DNA from: Bacteroidia bacterium
Lineage (GTDB): Bacteria; Bacteroidota; Bacteroidia; SXHM01
DNA length: 64,000 nt
Assembly (NCBI GenBank): GCA_022072225.1
Contig: JAJVIC010000009.1
Coordinates: forward strand, 856,472-920,471
Reading direction: 5' to 3'
This document shows, piece after piece, positions 1-11,499 of this stretch. The notes beneath the pieces are model-generated. The model saw only the letters and a list, made by a program, of their open reading frames with translations. It did not search any database and was not told where the DNA came from. The translations under genes were made by a program, and so were the position numbers. How positions within the stretch are numbered: position 1 is the first letter of the stretch; the number at the start of each line of letters is the position of its first letter.

Positions 1-1
1 C

Positions 2-163
2 AAATTACCTTCAGCTGATTTTATGCGTGTTCACCGTTCTTATATTGTAAGGCTTGATAAAATCAGCACCATTGAAGAGAATACCATAGTGCTGAACGAT
101 AAACTTATTCCTGTAAGCCGCTCAAACAAAGAAGGTCTGGTAAGAAGACTAAATATTTTATAA
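2..163 (+). CDS. LytTR-type response regulator, C-terminal fragment (5' end outside window)
   Basis: The first 53 codons form an open frame ending in TAA, reading through the left window edge. The visible peptide contains FMRVHRSYIV followed by a basic, strand-rich end (PVSRSNKEGL), which is the typical C-terminal half of a LytTR DNA-binding domain. In Bacteroidota such domains usually sit behind a receiver domain in LytR/AlgR-type response regulators, but the receiver is not in the window, so that part is inferred. It ends 31 bp before a large hybrid histidine kinase on the same strand, so the two may be a signalling unit, although hybrid kinases often carry their own receiver. Confidence 0.75.
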   Translation, partial: KLPSADFMRVHRSYIVRLDKISTIEENTIVLNDKLIPVSRSNKEGLVRRLNIL

Positions 164-194
164 TAAAATCAGGGGCGTTGTCAGCATAAGAAAA

Positions 195-2927
<2,733 letters not shown>

Positions 2928-2932
2928 CTGCC

Positions 2933-4318
2933 TCAGGCTTTTATAACTATTAATTGGGCGGTTTCAAACTTTATAACTTTTACATGTTCGTTTTTTTCGA
3001 TGTAGCCTGTTAATGAGGCGGCATCATATACTTCTCCGTCAATTAATATTTTACCTGAAGGGCGCAAAACAGTAAATGCGGTACCTGTTTTTCCTACAAG
3101 GTTATTTCCTGCCGCAACATCAACGGAAGAATACCCCTGTGAAGTTTCCTGAATTGTGTTGAGCGCCAAACGCCCGAAAAAACTGCTGTTTAAAAAGCGG
3201 TAGCCAAGAAAAACAGAGAGCGGAATCGCAATTAGTAATGCTGTGAATACGATAAGTACCGCTTCTGTTGCCCTTGAAGCGCTTACAGGGTCAAAATCAA
3301 AACCAACATTGCCAATTAGACTTAATATTAGCGATGAAACCATCAGAATAATTCCTGAAATTCCTGCAACTCCAAAGCCGGGTAATGCAAATATTTCAAT
3401 GCCAAGAAGAATTATTCCTGCAAAAAATACAAGAATTTCCCAATTAGCTGCCAACCCTTCAAGATATAGCGGTGCAAAATATAACAATGCCCCAACTATA
3501 GCTACAATGCTTGGCAATCCAAGTCCGGGAGACTGAAGTTCAAAATATATTCCGCCTATAATCAGCATGATTAATATCCCGCTTACAGCCGGGCTTATTA
3601 ACCAACTAATGATATTGTCTAATCGGGTAGGTTCAAACCGGATGATTTTGTAATCATCTATTTTTGACAGGCGAAGTACACCTTCTATATCCTCAGCCAT
3701 CCCTTCACAAAATCCATGTACCATGGCTTCTTTTGCAGTAAAGGTTAAGACTTTTCCCGAGTCTATTATTCCTTCAATGTAAATACTTGGGTCAACCATT
3801 GCCTCTGCAATATTAGGATTGCGTCCTGTTGCTTCGGCTGTTGAACGCATTGTGCTGCGCATATAGCTTTGGTATTTATCGGGAAGAACCTCGCCTTCCT
3901 GATCGACTACGGTTGCAGCACCAATATTTGCTCCCGTGCGCATATAAATACTGTCGCATGCAATGGAAATAAGCGCACCTGCTGAAGCTGCATTGTTGTC
4001 AATAAAAGCAAACACAGGAATTTCAGAATGCAAAATTTTTGTTCTCATCGAGTCGGCATGAATAACCATTCCGCCATATGTATTTATGTGTAGTAAAATC
4101 AGATCTGCTTTGCTTTCTTCGGCTTGTTTAAATGCTTTTTGCATTTTTCTCCAAATGGGCGGTCCTATTTCTTCTTTTATATCAAATACATAAACAGATG
4201 TTTTTTCGGTCGTAGATGAATTTGGTTTTATAGTATCTGATGAAACAGGCGTACTGTCTGCAAATACTCTGATTGTAAAATAAATCAAAGTCAGAATAAG
4301 TGTAAATATTTTTTTCAT
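2933..4318 (-). CDS. NfeD-family membrane-bound serine protease (ClpP-like)
   Basis: 461 residues. A cleavable signal peptide (about 1-20) leads into a ClpP/SDH-type protease domain (about 40-215) with putative nucleophile Ser112 in AASAGALI and candidate general base Lys148 in DKYQSYMRS. Several membrane segments (about 238-385) and a C-terminal beta-barrel NfeD domain (about 400-461) follow. Long-form NfeD proteins cleave hydrophobic C-termini of stomatin-type proteins and act in membrane quality control; that role comes from the family. No stomatin/flotillin partner gene is adjacent. It is last in a leftward group with a GMC oxidoreductase (9 bp gap) and a universal stress protein, suggesting a stress or membrane-maintenance operon. 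Confidence 0.88.
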   Translation of the reverse strand: MKKIFTLILTLIYFTIRVFADSTPVSSDTIKPNSSTTEKTSVYVFDIKEEIGPPIWRKMQKAFKQAEESKADLILLHINTYGGMVIHADSMRTKILHSEIPVFAFIDNNAASAGALISIACDSIYMRTGANIGAATVVDQEGEVLPDKYQSYMRSTMRSTAEATGRNPNIAEAMVDPSIYIEGIIDSGKVLTFTAKEAMVHGFCEGMAEDIEGVLRLSKIDDYKIIRFEPTRLDNIISWLISPAVSGILIMLIIGGIYFELQSPGLGLPSIVAIVGALLYFAPLYLEGLAANWEILVFFAGIILLGIEIFALPGFGVAGISGIILMVSSLILSLIGNVGFDFDPVSASRATEAVLIVFTALLIAIPLSVFLGYRFLNSSFFGRLALNTIQETSQGYSSVDVAAGNNLVGKTGTAFTVLRPSGKILIDGEVYDAASLTGYIEKNEHVKVIKFETAQLIVIKA

Positions 4319-4327
4319 GCTTGATAC

Positions 4328-5923
4328 TTATGAACGTTGTGCAAGTAATTCGTCCAGTTTTTTTTGCTTGTTTCCTTGTTTGTCAGGAATGCAACTCATC
4401 GCGTATTCACTCAGTGTTGTGATGGTAAGGCTGGGGTTTACACCAAGGTTGCAGGGAATAATACTTCCGTCCAGAATAAACATGTTTGGGTAGCCGAATG
4501 CTTTAAATTCCGAATCAACAACACCTTCTTCAATTGAAGTGCCCATTGGGCAACCGCCCATAATATGCGCAGTAGTTGTTAAATCAAACATCACTTCAAA
4601 AATTCCGTTTCCTGCTGTGCCATTCACTTTTTTAGCAAAACGGTGCATTACATTTTGTCCGCTTTCTATGTATGCAGGAACTTTTTCGGGTCCGTCATTC
4701 TTAATATGAATGCCTCTCAAACGGCTATAGGCCATTCGCATGGAATTATCAAGTGTTTGCATTACCAATAATATGATGGAATTGGTTGACCAGTTTTTGC
4801 CAAACAGCAATTTCAAATATGTAAATGGATGCATGATTACATTGCCAAGCATTTTAAATGTTCGCACTACAGGGCTGCCTTTACCCGTTGCTAATGTGGC
4901 CAACACTTTCATGGAGTTGCTCCCTTCCCCAAATTTTACTACCTCAATGTGTGTGTGCTCATCCGGATTGAAAATAGAAGTTATCGCAACACCTTCATTC
5001 ATTTTTTTATCGGCATCACTAATGCCGCAAAGAGATTCGGAATTAGTGCGAAGGTTATATCCAAGTTTGTCTGATAATTTTTCAAGTGTCTTGTATTTGT
5101 ATTTCTGCTTCAGCAGCAAATCCATTGTTCCCAATACACCCCCGCTGAATACGATTCCTTTTGATTTGTAAATCTTTTTTTTCCATTTAACCCAGGCGGT
5201 ACTTTTTACGGTATGAACATGGTATGTGTCATTAATAAATTCAATTTTTTCTACAAAAGTTTCAGCAATAATTTCGGCACCGTTTTTTTGTGCAAACCAT
5301 AAATAATTTTTGTCGAGCGTGTTTTTTGCATGGTGGCGGCAACCAACCATACACTCTGCGCATTCAATGCATCCGCGTCTTTCAGGTCCTAATCCTTTAA
5401 AATAGGGATCAGTAAAATTTTTAGTGTCGCCATAATACACGCCAACGTTTACACCTTCAAATGAATGTTCTTTGCCCATGTCTTTGGCTATTTCGCGCAA
5501 TATGTTATCGGCTTCGTAAAACTTTGGATTGCGCACTACGCCCAGCATAAATCTGGCCTTGTCATAATACGGTGCAAGGGTTGTTTTCCAATCTTTTAAA
5601 TGTGCCCATGCTTTGTTAGTATAAAATTTATCATCGGGCTGCATCAGCGTATTGGCATATACTAAACTGCCACCGCCAACTCCAACACCGCTTAAAATAA
5701 ATGCTTCTTTAAAAATGGAAAGTTTTTGAATTCCGAAACAGCGCAGCAAAGGCATCCACAAATATTTCCGGATGTTCCAGTTGTTTTTTGGAAAATCTTT
5801 CGTCTCGTATTTTTTTCCTTTTTCCAGAACAGCTACGCTATAGCCTTTTTCTGACAGCCGCATAGCTGAAACACTTCCTCCAAAACCGGAACCTATAATA
5901 ATGTAATCGTAAACTTTATCCAT
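4328..5923 (-). CDS. GMC-family FAD-dependent oxidoreductase (cholesterol-oxidase-like)
   Basis: 531-residue flavoprotein. The N-terminus has the FAD dinucleotide-binding fingerprint GSGFGGSVSAMRL with a downstream acidic residue (VLEKG). The GMC C-terminal domain ends in a conserved stretch containing NLGVNPSLTI. A cysteine-rich segment CIECAECMVGC followed by AKNTL is typical of the cholesterol-oxidase-like branch and has ferredoxin-like spacing (CX2CX2CX3C), so an iron-sulfur cluster is possible but unproven. No signal peptide is seen. The substrate cannot be read from sequence; an alcohol or sterol-like compound is the family expectation. It lies between nfeD and a Usp gene, all leftward, so it is probably co-transcribed. 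Confidence 0.85.
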   Translation of the reverse strand: MDKVYDYIIIGSGFGGSVSAMRLSEKGYSVAVLEKGKKYETKDFPKNNWNIRKYLWMPLLRCFGIQKLSIFKEAFILSGVGVGGGSLVYANTLMQPDDKFYTNKAWAHLKDWKTTLAPYYDKARFMLGVVRNPKFYEADNILREIAKDMGKEHSFEGVNVGVYYGDTKNFTDPYFKGLGPERRGCIECAECMVGCRHHAKNTLDKNYLWFAQKNGAEIIAETFVEKIEFINDTYHVHTVKSTAWVKWKKKIYKSKGIVFSGGVLGTMDLLLKQKYKYKTLEKLSDKLGYNLRTNSESLCGISDADKKMNEGVAITSIFNPDEHTHIEVVKFGEGSNSMKVLATLATGKGSPVVRTFKMLGNVIMHPFTYLKLLFGKNWSTNSIILLVMQTLDNSMRMAYSRLRGIHIKNDGPEKVPAYIESGQNVMHRFAKKVNGTAGNGIFEVMFDLTTTAHIMGGCPMGTSIEEGVVDSEFKAFGYPNMFILDGSIIPCNLGVNPSLTITTLSEYAMSCIPDKQGNKQKKLDELLAQRS

Positions 5924-5990
5924 TCAGAGTGCAAAACCTTACTGCAAAGAACGCAAAGTTTTTTCGTAAAGAATAACGAATAAATGAATC

Positions 5991-6827
5991 TTACTTCAGA
6001 AAAGTCTTCACAACTAAATCTTCGCGAGGATGGCAGGCAAGTATAGGAATATTGGAATGGTGTACCATATATTGGGCATAACTTCCCATCAGGTTGAGTG
6101 AAAAGTCTTCTTCCTGTTCGGTCATTATGCTCACTAAATCTGCTCCGATTTCGTTGGCATACTCCAAAGCCATTTTTGATTTGTTTTTCCCTTCTGCAAC
6201 ACTTTCTACAATCTTTGATATGCCTTGCTTTTCAATCACTTCCCGTGTTTGGGCTACGTATTTTTTTACCTTAATAAGCTCATTCTCTACCTCATTGATT
6301 ACTACACCGCGAATGTGAATTTCAGAGTCGAACAATTTGGCAACTTCAACAGTCATTGGAATTTTTTGGCGCGATTCAAAGGTAGTGTCAATAGGCAGTA
6401 CTATTTTATCAACGCTGCGTTTTTGAAATTCTTTTCTAAGTGTTATTACCGGGCAGGGGGCTTCGCTTACTACTCTGAAGGTATTGCTTCCTATCCATAC
6501 TTCTTCAAAACCTGAAACGCCATGTGAACCCATTATGATAAGAAAAGCTTTATCTTCAATTGCCTGTTCAACAATTTCGCGGTAAACCTTTCCTTTTCTG
6601 ATTTTATATTGAATTTTGTTTTTAAAATCACCGTATTTGCTTGCCAGTGTCTCAAAATCTCCTTTTGTTGCAACGTTTTCAACACCTTTAAAAAAATCAA
6701 AACGACTGGTTTTTATCACGTTAATCATCATGATTTCAGCATCTGTTTTTTTAGCAACACTAACCGCAAAGTCAAGCGCATTCACTGAGTCGTCAGAAAA
6801 ATCAAGAGGGACAATTATCTTTTTCAT
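5991..6827 (-). CDS. Tandem universal stress protein (UspA family)
   Basis: 278 residues made of two Usp domains (about 1-140 and 145-278). The first begins MKKIIVPLDFSDDS and carries the nucleotide-binding pattern GSHGVSGFEEVWIGSNT, which fits G-X2-G-X9-G-S. The second is more divergent and ends with a degenerate copy around LMGSYAQYMVHH, so perhaps only the first domain binds ATP. Tandem Usp proteins are cytoplasmic stress-survival factors. It is first in a leftward group with a GMC oxidoreductase and NfeD. A perfect TAnnTTTG element lies about 80 bp upstream of its start on the same strand. Confidence 0.9.
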   Translation of the reverse strand: MKKIIVPLDFSDDSVNALDFAVSVAKKTDAEIMMINVIKTSRFDFFKGVENVATKGDFETLASKYGDFKNKIQYKIRKGKVYREIVEQAIEDKAFLIIMGSHGVSGFEEVWIGSNTFRVVSEAPCPVITLRKEFQKRSVDKIVLPIDTTFESRQKIPMTVEVAKLFDSEIHIRGVVINEVENELIKVKKYVAQTREVIEKQGISKIVESVAEGKNKSKMALEYANEIGADLVSIMTEQEEDFSLNLMGSYAQYMVHHSNIPILACHPREDLVVKTFLK

Positions 6828-6906
6828 ACGTTTTTAATTTGTTGGTTAAACACGTTTCAATTGTTTGAAATTTGTTCAAAAGGTAAGGTTTTTTATTGTT
6901 TAAATG

Positions 6907-6914
6907 CAAATTTA
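6907..6914 (-). promoter_or_regulatory. Bacteroidota-type -7 promoter element upstream of the Usp gene
   Basis: Read on the minus strand this is TAAATTTG, a perfect match to the Bacteroidota -7 consensus TAnnTTTG. A T-rich block lies about 15-17 bp further upstream, but no clear TTTG -33 box is visible. A transcript from here would have a leader of roughly 70 nt before the Usp start. Confidence 0.45.
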
Positions 6915-7017
6915 TTTTTCATTCACCAGAAAAACACCGTCTTTCAACCATATTTTTATACAGTTTAGGTTTGATTCAAATGGTTGGTGAATAACATTTC
7001 GGTCATTCAATTTTTAT

Positions 7018-7025
7018 TACTTTTG
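7018..7025 (+). promoter_or_regulatory. Bacteroidota-type -7 promoter element upstream of guaB
   Basis: TACTTTTG matches the -7 consensus TAnnTTTG and ends 30 bp before the chosen guaB ATG. About 17 bp upstream is a TTTC rather than the full TTTG -33 box. The element lies inside the N-terminal extension that a longer reading of guaB would need, which supports the downstream start. Confidence 0.55.
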
Positions 7026-7055
7026 CGCGAATTTTTACAAAAAGAAAATTCAACT

Positions 7056-8525
7056 ATGGCAATCGATTCAAACAAATTTCTTGGAGAAGGTTTAACGTAT
7101 GATGATGTGCTGCTTGTTCCGGCCTATTCAGAAGTGATGCCCCGGAATGTAAATGTTTCAACACAGTTTACCAAAAAAATCAGGATAAATGTTCCCATTG
7201 TTTCTGCCGCAATGGATACGGTTACCGAAGCTGCCATGGCAATAGCTATGGCTCAGGAAGGCGGAATTGGTGTGTTGCATAAAAATATGAGTATCGAGGC
7301 GCAGGCAAATGAAGTACGCAAGGTAAAACGCTCTGAAAGCGGAATGATACAAGATCCTGTTACGCTGCCTGAAGATGCCGTAGTGTCTGATGCTTTGAAA
7401 ATTATGAAGGAGTTCAGCATAGGAGGAATACCGGTTGTGGATAAAACAAAAACACTGGTTGGTATTGTAACTAACCGCGACCTGCGATTTGAGAAGAAAA
7501 TGAGTCGTCCGGTACGCGAAATTATGACCAAAGAAAATCTTATCACAGTTACAGATGTTAAAGATTTGCGTAAGGCAGAGGAGATTTTACAGAAGCATAA
7601 AATTGAAAAATTGCCGGTTGTAAACAAGAGCGGTAAACTGGTTGGTCTTATAACTTACAAAGACATAATTAAGATTAAACTAAAGCCCAATTCATGTAAA
7701 GATGAGTTTGGGCGTTTGAGGGTGGCAGCAGCAGTTGGTGTAACTTCTGATACGATGGAAAGGGTTAATGCTCTGTACAATATAGGGGTTGATGCAATTG
7801 TGATTGATACGGCCCACGGCCACTCAAAAGGAGTGATTGATACACTTAAAAAGGTAAAAAAAGAGTATCCTAAGCTACAGGTTATCGTTGGAAACATAGC
7901 AACCGGTGAAGCTGCAAAAGATCTGGTGAAAGCCGGAGCAGACGCAGTTAAAGTAGGCATAGGCCCCGGTTCAATTTGCACTACGCGTATCATTGCAGGT
8001 GTTGGAGTTCCCCAGTTAACCGCAGTATATGAGGTGGCAAAAGCTATTAAAGGTTCGGGAGTTCCTGTTATAGCAGATGGAGGCATTCGATTTACCGGTG
8101 ACTTAGTGAAAGCGCTTGCTGCAGGTGCAAACACCATTATGGCAGGCTCGCTTTTTGCCGGTGTGGAAGAGTCTCCGGGAACAACCATTATTTTTGAAGG
8201 AAGGAAGTTTAAAAATTATCGCGGTATGGGCTCTATTGAAGCCATGCAAAAGGGTTCCAAAGACCGCTATTTTCAGGATGCGGAAGATGATATTAAGAAA
8301 CTTGTTCCTGAAGGAATTGTTGGTCGCGTTCCGTTTAAAGGAAACCTGTCGGAGGTTATTTATCAGATGATCGGTGGGTTGAGAGCAGGCATGGGCTACT
8401 GCGGAGCAGCCAATATTGAGCAACTTCAGAAATCAAAATTCATACGCATATCAAGCGCAGGCATTATTGAAAGCCATCCGCACGGTGTTACCATTACAAG
8501 CGAAGCACCTAATTACAGCAGATAA
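7056..8525 (+). CDS. guaB: Inosine-5'-monophosphate dehydrogenase
   Basis: 489 residues, the usual length for bacterial IMPDH. It oxidises IMP to XMP with NAD+, the first committed step of GTP synthesis. The TIM-barrel is interrupted by a CBS-domain pair (about residues 95-210). The catalytic loop GPGSICTTR places the nucleophile at Cys308, close to the family position, and the C-terminal part has the flap and IMP-binding motifs (ADGGIR, YRGMGS). An in-frame ATG-less extension to a GTG at 6984 exists, but the ATG at 7056 opens with the conserved [20 protein letters not shown] and sits correctly behind a promoter element, so it is preferred. Transcription appears monocistronic. Confidence 0.97.
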   Translation: MAIDSNKFLGEGLTYDDVLLVPAYSEVMPRNVNVSTQFTKKIRINVPIVSAAMDTVTEAAMAIAMAQEGGIGVLHKNMSIEAQANEVRKVKRSESGMIQDPVTLPEDAVVSDALKIMKEFSIGGIPVVDKTKTLVGIVTNRDLRFEKKMSRPVREIMTKENLITVTDVKDLRKAEEILQKHKIEKLPVVNKSGKLVGLITYKDIIKIKLKPNSCKDEFGRLRVAAAVGVTSDTMERVNALYNIGVDAIVIDTAHGHSKGVIDTLKKVKKEYPKLQVIVGNIATGEAAKDLVKAGADAVKVGIGPGSICTTRIIAGVGVPQLTAVYEVAKAIKGSGVPVIADGGIRFTGDLVKALAAGANTIMAGSLFAGVEESPGTTIIFEGRKFKNYRGMGSIEAMQKGSKDRYFQDAEDDIKKLVPEGIVGRVPFKGNLSEVIYQMIGGLRAGMGYCGAANIEQLQKSKFIRISSAGIIESHPHGVTITSEAPNYSR

Positions 8526-8607
8526 AGTTTTACGCAAAAAGCAATCTAGTACTCGAACATAAATAATCTCGAATTGAATAATTATCAATAAACCCAATAA
8601 GTTACAA

Positions 8608-10566
8608 ATGAATATGAATACCAGAAAATTAGTGTTTACAGCTATTGCATCAGCAATTTCCTTTGCATCTTATGCCCAGAAAAGCGACCCTGTAGTTGTT
8701 ACAGTAGCAGGCGAACCGGTTACAAAATCAGATTTTCTATATGTGTATAACAAGAATAACTCCAACGGTGCAGCCATTGACAAAAAGTCGCCTGCAGATT
8801 ATATGGAGCTTTACATCAACTTTAAGTTGAAAGTGAAAGAGGCTGTTGATGAAGGAATGGATACTGCAAAAGCCTTTAAACAAGAGTTCAGCGGCTATCA
8901 AAAGCAATTAGCGCAGCCCTATCTGACCGATAAAGCAGTGACGGAAAATCTTATTAAAGAAGCCTACGAGCGCATGAAAACAGATGTACGCGCAAGCCAC
9001 ATTCTGATTAAAGTTTCAGCCGAAGCACTGCCCAAAGACACCTTGGCTGCCTGGAATAAAATAAGTGAGATAAGAAAGCGCGTATTGAAAGGCGAAGATT
9101 TCGGAAAACTTGCAAAAGAACTTTCTGAAGATCCTTCGGCAAAAGACAACAGTGGTGATTTAGGGTACTTTACTTCCATGCGTATGATTTACCCTTTTGA
9201 GTGCGGTGCATACAACACACCGGTTGGGGAAATTTCGCAACCGGTGCGTACAAAATTTGGTTATCATTTGATAAAAGTGGTTGATAAACGTCCATCGCAG
9301 GGTGAGGTAAAAGTAGCCCACATCATGGTGAAAGCATTGAAAGATTCGGGAAAAGCAGCTAACGATGCAGCCGAAGCCAAAGCAAATGAGATTTATGCAA
9401 AATTGCAGGCCGGTGGCGACTTTGCTGAATTGTGCAAACAATTCTCAGACGATAAATCAAACGCAAAAAAAGGTGGTGAACTCAACTGGTTTGGTTCCGG
9501 ACAAATGGTTCCTGAATTTGAAGGAGCAGCTTTTGCACTCAAAAATAAAGGCGATTACAGCAAACCGGTTAAAACCGATTACGGCTGGCACATCATCAAA
9601 CTATTAGACAAAAAGGGTTTGCCTGAATTCAAAGATTTGGAAGGTGAGTTGAAACAAAAAATTGCTAAAGATTCGCGTTCGCAGATGAGCCGCATTGCCG
9701 TTATTAATAAAATTAAGAGTGAGTATAAATTCAAAGAAATTCCAAAAGCAAAAGAAGAATTCTATGCTGTAGTTGATACCAATGTTTTCAATGGAAAGTG
9801 GAGTGCTGATAAAGCTAAAGGAATGGAAAAGGAAATGTTTAGCCTGGGCGGAGTTAAATTTACTCAGAAAGGTTTTGCCGAATACCTTGCCTCGCACCAG
9901 GCAAAACGTTCTAAAATTGAAATACAGATTTACGTTGACAATATGTATAAGCAATTTGTGGAAGAAGAGTTGATTAAATACGAAGAAAGTAAACTGGCCG
10001 ATAAATATGTTGATTACCGAATGTTGCTGAACGAGTACCGCGATGGAATTCTGCTCTTCAACCACATGGAGCAAAAGGTTTGGAAAAAGGCGCAGACCGA
10101 TACCGTTGGCTTGCAAAAATTTTATGAAGCCAATAAAGACAAGTTTCAGTGGGAAGAGCGTTTAGATGCTAAACTTTTTATCTGTAAGAATGATTCTGTG
10201 GCAACCGCAACCCAAAAAATGATTAATGCTGGCAAAACTTCTGACGAGATATTGGCCGACATGAACAAAACTTCAAAACTGAACCTGAAAGTAGAAGCAG
10301 GTAAATACATTAAAGACGAAAACGATTACCTGGATGAAGTTAAGTGGACTAAAAACACAACACAAACCGTAAAGAAAGACGGGCAAACAATCATCGTAAT
10401 TGTAAACGATGTTATTCCTCCCGGACCTAAAACACTGAAAGAAGCAAAAGGTTTGGTTACTACTGCATATCAGGATTATCTGGAGAAAGAGTGGATAAAA
10501 GAACTGCGCGGCAAATACAAAGTGGAGGTAAATAAAGAGGTGTTGGCAACTATTCCAACGCCATAG
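8608..10566 (+). CDS. Periplasmic peptidyl-prolyl isomerase with two parvulin domains
   Basis: 652 residues. A signal peptide ends near SFASYAQ. Two consecutive parvulin (PpiC-type rotamase) domains follow at about 125-230 (starting VRASHILIKV) and 235-340 (KVAHIMVKA), both with the conserved GDLGYF/GELNWFG and FGYHLIK/YGWHIIK elements. The C-terminal ~300 residues are helical and probably a chaperone-like region. It should catalyse proline isomerisation and chaperone outer-membrane or secreted proteins in the periplasm. It is first of three rightward genes of the SurA type with short gaps (13 and 5 bp). Two ATGs, 8608 and 8614, are equally plausible starts. Confidence 0.9.
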   Translation: MNMNTRKLVFTAIASAISFASYAQKSDPVVVTVAGEPVTKSDFLYVYNKNNSNGAAIDKKSPADYMELYINFKLKVKEAVDEGMDTAKAFKQEFSGYQKQLAQPYLTDKAVTENLIKEAYERMKTDVRASHILIKVSAEALPKDTLAAWNKISEIRKRVLKGEDFGKLAKELSEDPSAKDNSGDLGYFTSMRMIYPFECGAYNTPVGEISQPVRTKFGYHLIKVVDKRPSQGEVKVAHIMVKALKDSGKAANDAAEAKANEIYAKLQAGGDFAELCKQFSDDKSNAKKGGELNWFGSGQMVPEFEGAAFALKNKGDYSKPVKTDYGWHIIKLLDKKGLPEFKDLEGELKQKIAKDSRSQMSRIAVINKIKSEYKFKEIPKAKEEFYAVVDTNVFNGKWSADKAKGMEKEMFSLGGVKFTQKGFAEYLASHQAKRSKIEIQIYVDNMYKQFVEEELIKYEESKLADKYVDYRMLLNEYRDGILLFNHMEQKVWKKAQTDTVGLQKFYEANKDKFQWEERLDAKLFICKNDSVATATQKMINAGKTSDEILADMNKTSKLNLKVEAGKYIKDENDYLDEVKWTKNTTQTVKKDGQTIIVIVNDVIPPGPKTLKEAKGLVTTAYQDYLEKEWIKELRGKYKVEVNKEVLATIPTP

Positions 10567-10579
10567 TGAATAGCTTATA

Positions 10580-11494
10580 ATGACTAATAAACAAGTGATG
10601 ATGAATTGCGAAACAAGGTTTTCACTTCATCATCACTTGTTTTTTACAGCCTGTTTACCGCTGCTGTTTTTAGCTTCTTCCTGTACCTATTTTAAAAAGC
10701 AAAGCGATGAAAATCCGGTAGCCCGTGTGTATGACCAATACCTTTATGCTGAGGAACTGAGAAGCGTTATACCTTCGGGAGCAAGTAAGGAAGACAGTAT
10801 GCAACTTGCCGCCACCTATATAAACAACTGGATAAAGCAGCACCTATTGGTGCGAAAGGCAGAGCTTAATTTGCCCGAAGAAAAGAAAGATGTGCAGAAG
10901 CAACTGGACGACTACCGCAATTCGCTTATACTTTTTCTCTATCAGGAAGAGTTGGTGAAGCAACGGTTAGATACCACGGTAAGGCAGACTGAGATTGAAA
11001 CTTATTATGAAGCTAACAAACAAAACTTTGCATTGAAAGAAAATATAGTGCGTGCAGTTTACGTTAAATTAGACAAGCAGAACAAAGCTGTAAACAAAAT
11101 AAGAAAGTGGCTAAACGATGCCGATGCCGACAGTAAAAATAAACTGAATGAATATTGCAGTACTCAGGCTTTGCAGTTCTCGCTTGATGAGTATAAATGG
11201 TTTAAGCCCGAAGAACTGGCAAAAGAAACAGGTATTGCCCAGAACAGAATTGAGCAAATGGCACGCAACACAACTGTTTATGAATTGGAAGAAAATGACG
11301 GGTATTTCATTGTTAAAATACTCGAGTATCAATTAAAAGACGATATTTCGCCTTTAAGTTTTGAGCAGAACACCATACGCAACATTATACTGAACAAGCG
11401 CAAACTCCAACTGATAGAGCAATTAGAAAAAGATGTGATGAACGAAGGCGCAACCAAAAAGAATTTTGAAATTTACACCCCGAAGAAAAATTAA
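10580..11494 (+). CDS. SurA-N-like lipoprotein without recognisable parvulin domain
   Basis: 304 residues with a lipoprotein signal: hydrophobic core after HHH and lipobox LASSC, so it should be lipid-anchored. The mature part starts with ENPVARVYDQYLYAEEL, resembling the N-terminal helical chaperone region of SurA-type proteins, and is otherwise helical and charged. I see no parvulin motif, so it is probably a chaperone-only member. It lies between two parvulin genes and should act with them in outer-membrane protein biogenesis. The 5' end is unusual: a perfect 17-bp inverted repeat with a T-run (10589-10645) spans codons 4 to 22, encoding the histidine stretch. ATG 10580, 10598 or 10601 could be the start. 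Confidence 0.75.
   Translation: MTNKQVMMNCETRFSLHHHLFFTACLPLLFLASSCTYFKKQSDENPVARVYDQYLYAEELRSVIPSGASKEDSMQLAATYINNWIKQHLLVRKAELNLPEEKKDVQKQLDDYRNSLILFLYQEELVKQRLDTTVRQTEIETYYEANKQNFALKENIVRAVYVKLDKQNKAVNKIRKWLNDADADSKNKLNEYCSTQALQFSLDEYKWFKPEELAKETGIAQNRIEQMARNTTVYELEENDGYFIVKILEYQLKDDISPLSFEQNTIRNIILNKRKLQLIEQLEKDVMNEGATKKNFEIYTPKKN
10589..10645 (+). terminator. Strong hairpin plus T-tract at the start of the lipoprotein gene
   Basis: Left arm 10589-10605 (AAACAAGTGATGATGAA) pairs perfectly with right arm 10626-10642, leaving a 20-nt loop; the right arm runs into TTTTT. This is the geometry of an intrinsic terminator or attenuator, but it lies inside the predicted coding start of the downstream gene. 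It may reduce transcription into the two downstream chaperone genes or block the ribosome site. Confidence 0.55.
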
Positions 11495-11499
11495 ATACC

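Noticed and set aside
7655..8188. 177-codon open frame antisense to guaB
   Set aside because: Entirely inside guaB, with no recognisable domain; the guaB frame has full catalytic motifs.
9604..10116. 170-codon frame antisense to the parvulin gene
   Set aside because: Phe/Ile/Asn-rich shadow of a lysine-rich coding region; no start signals.
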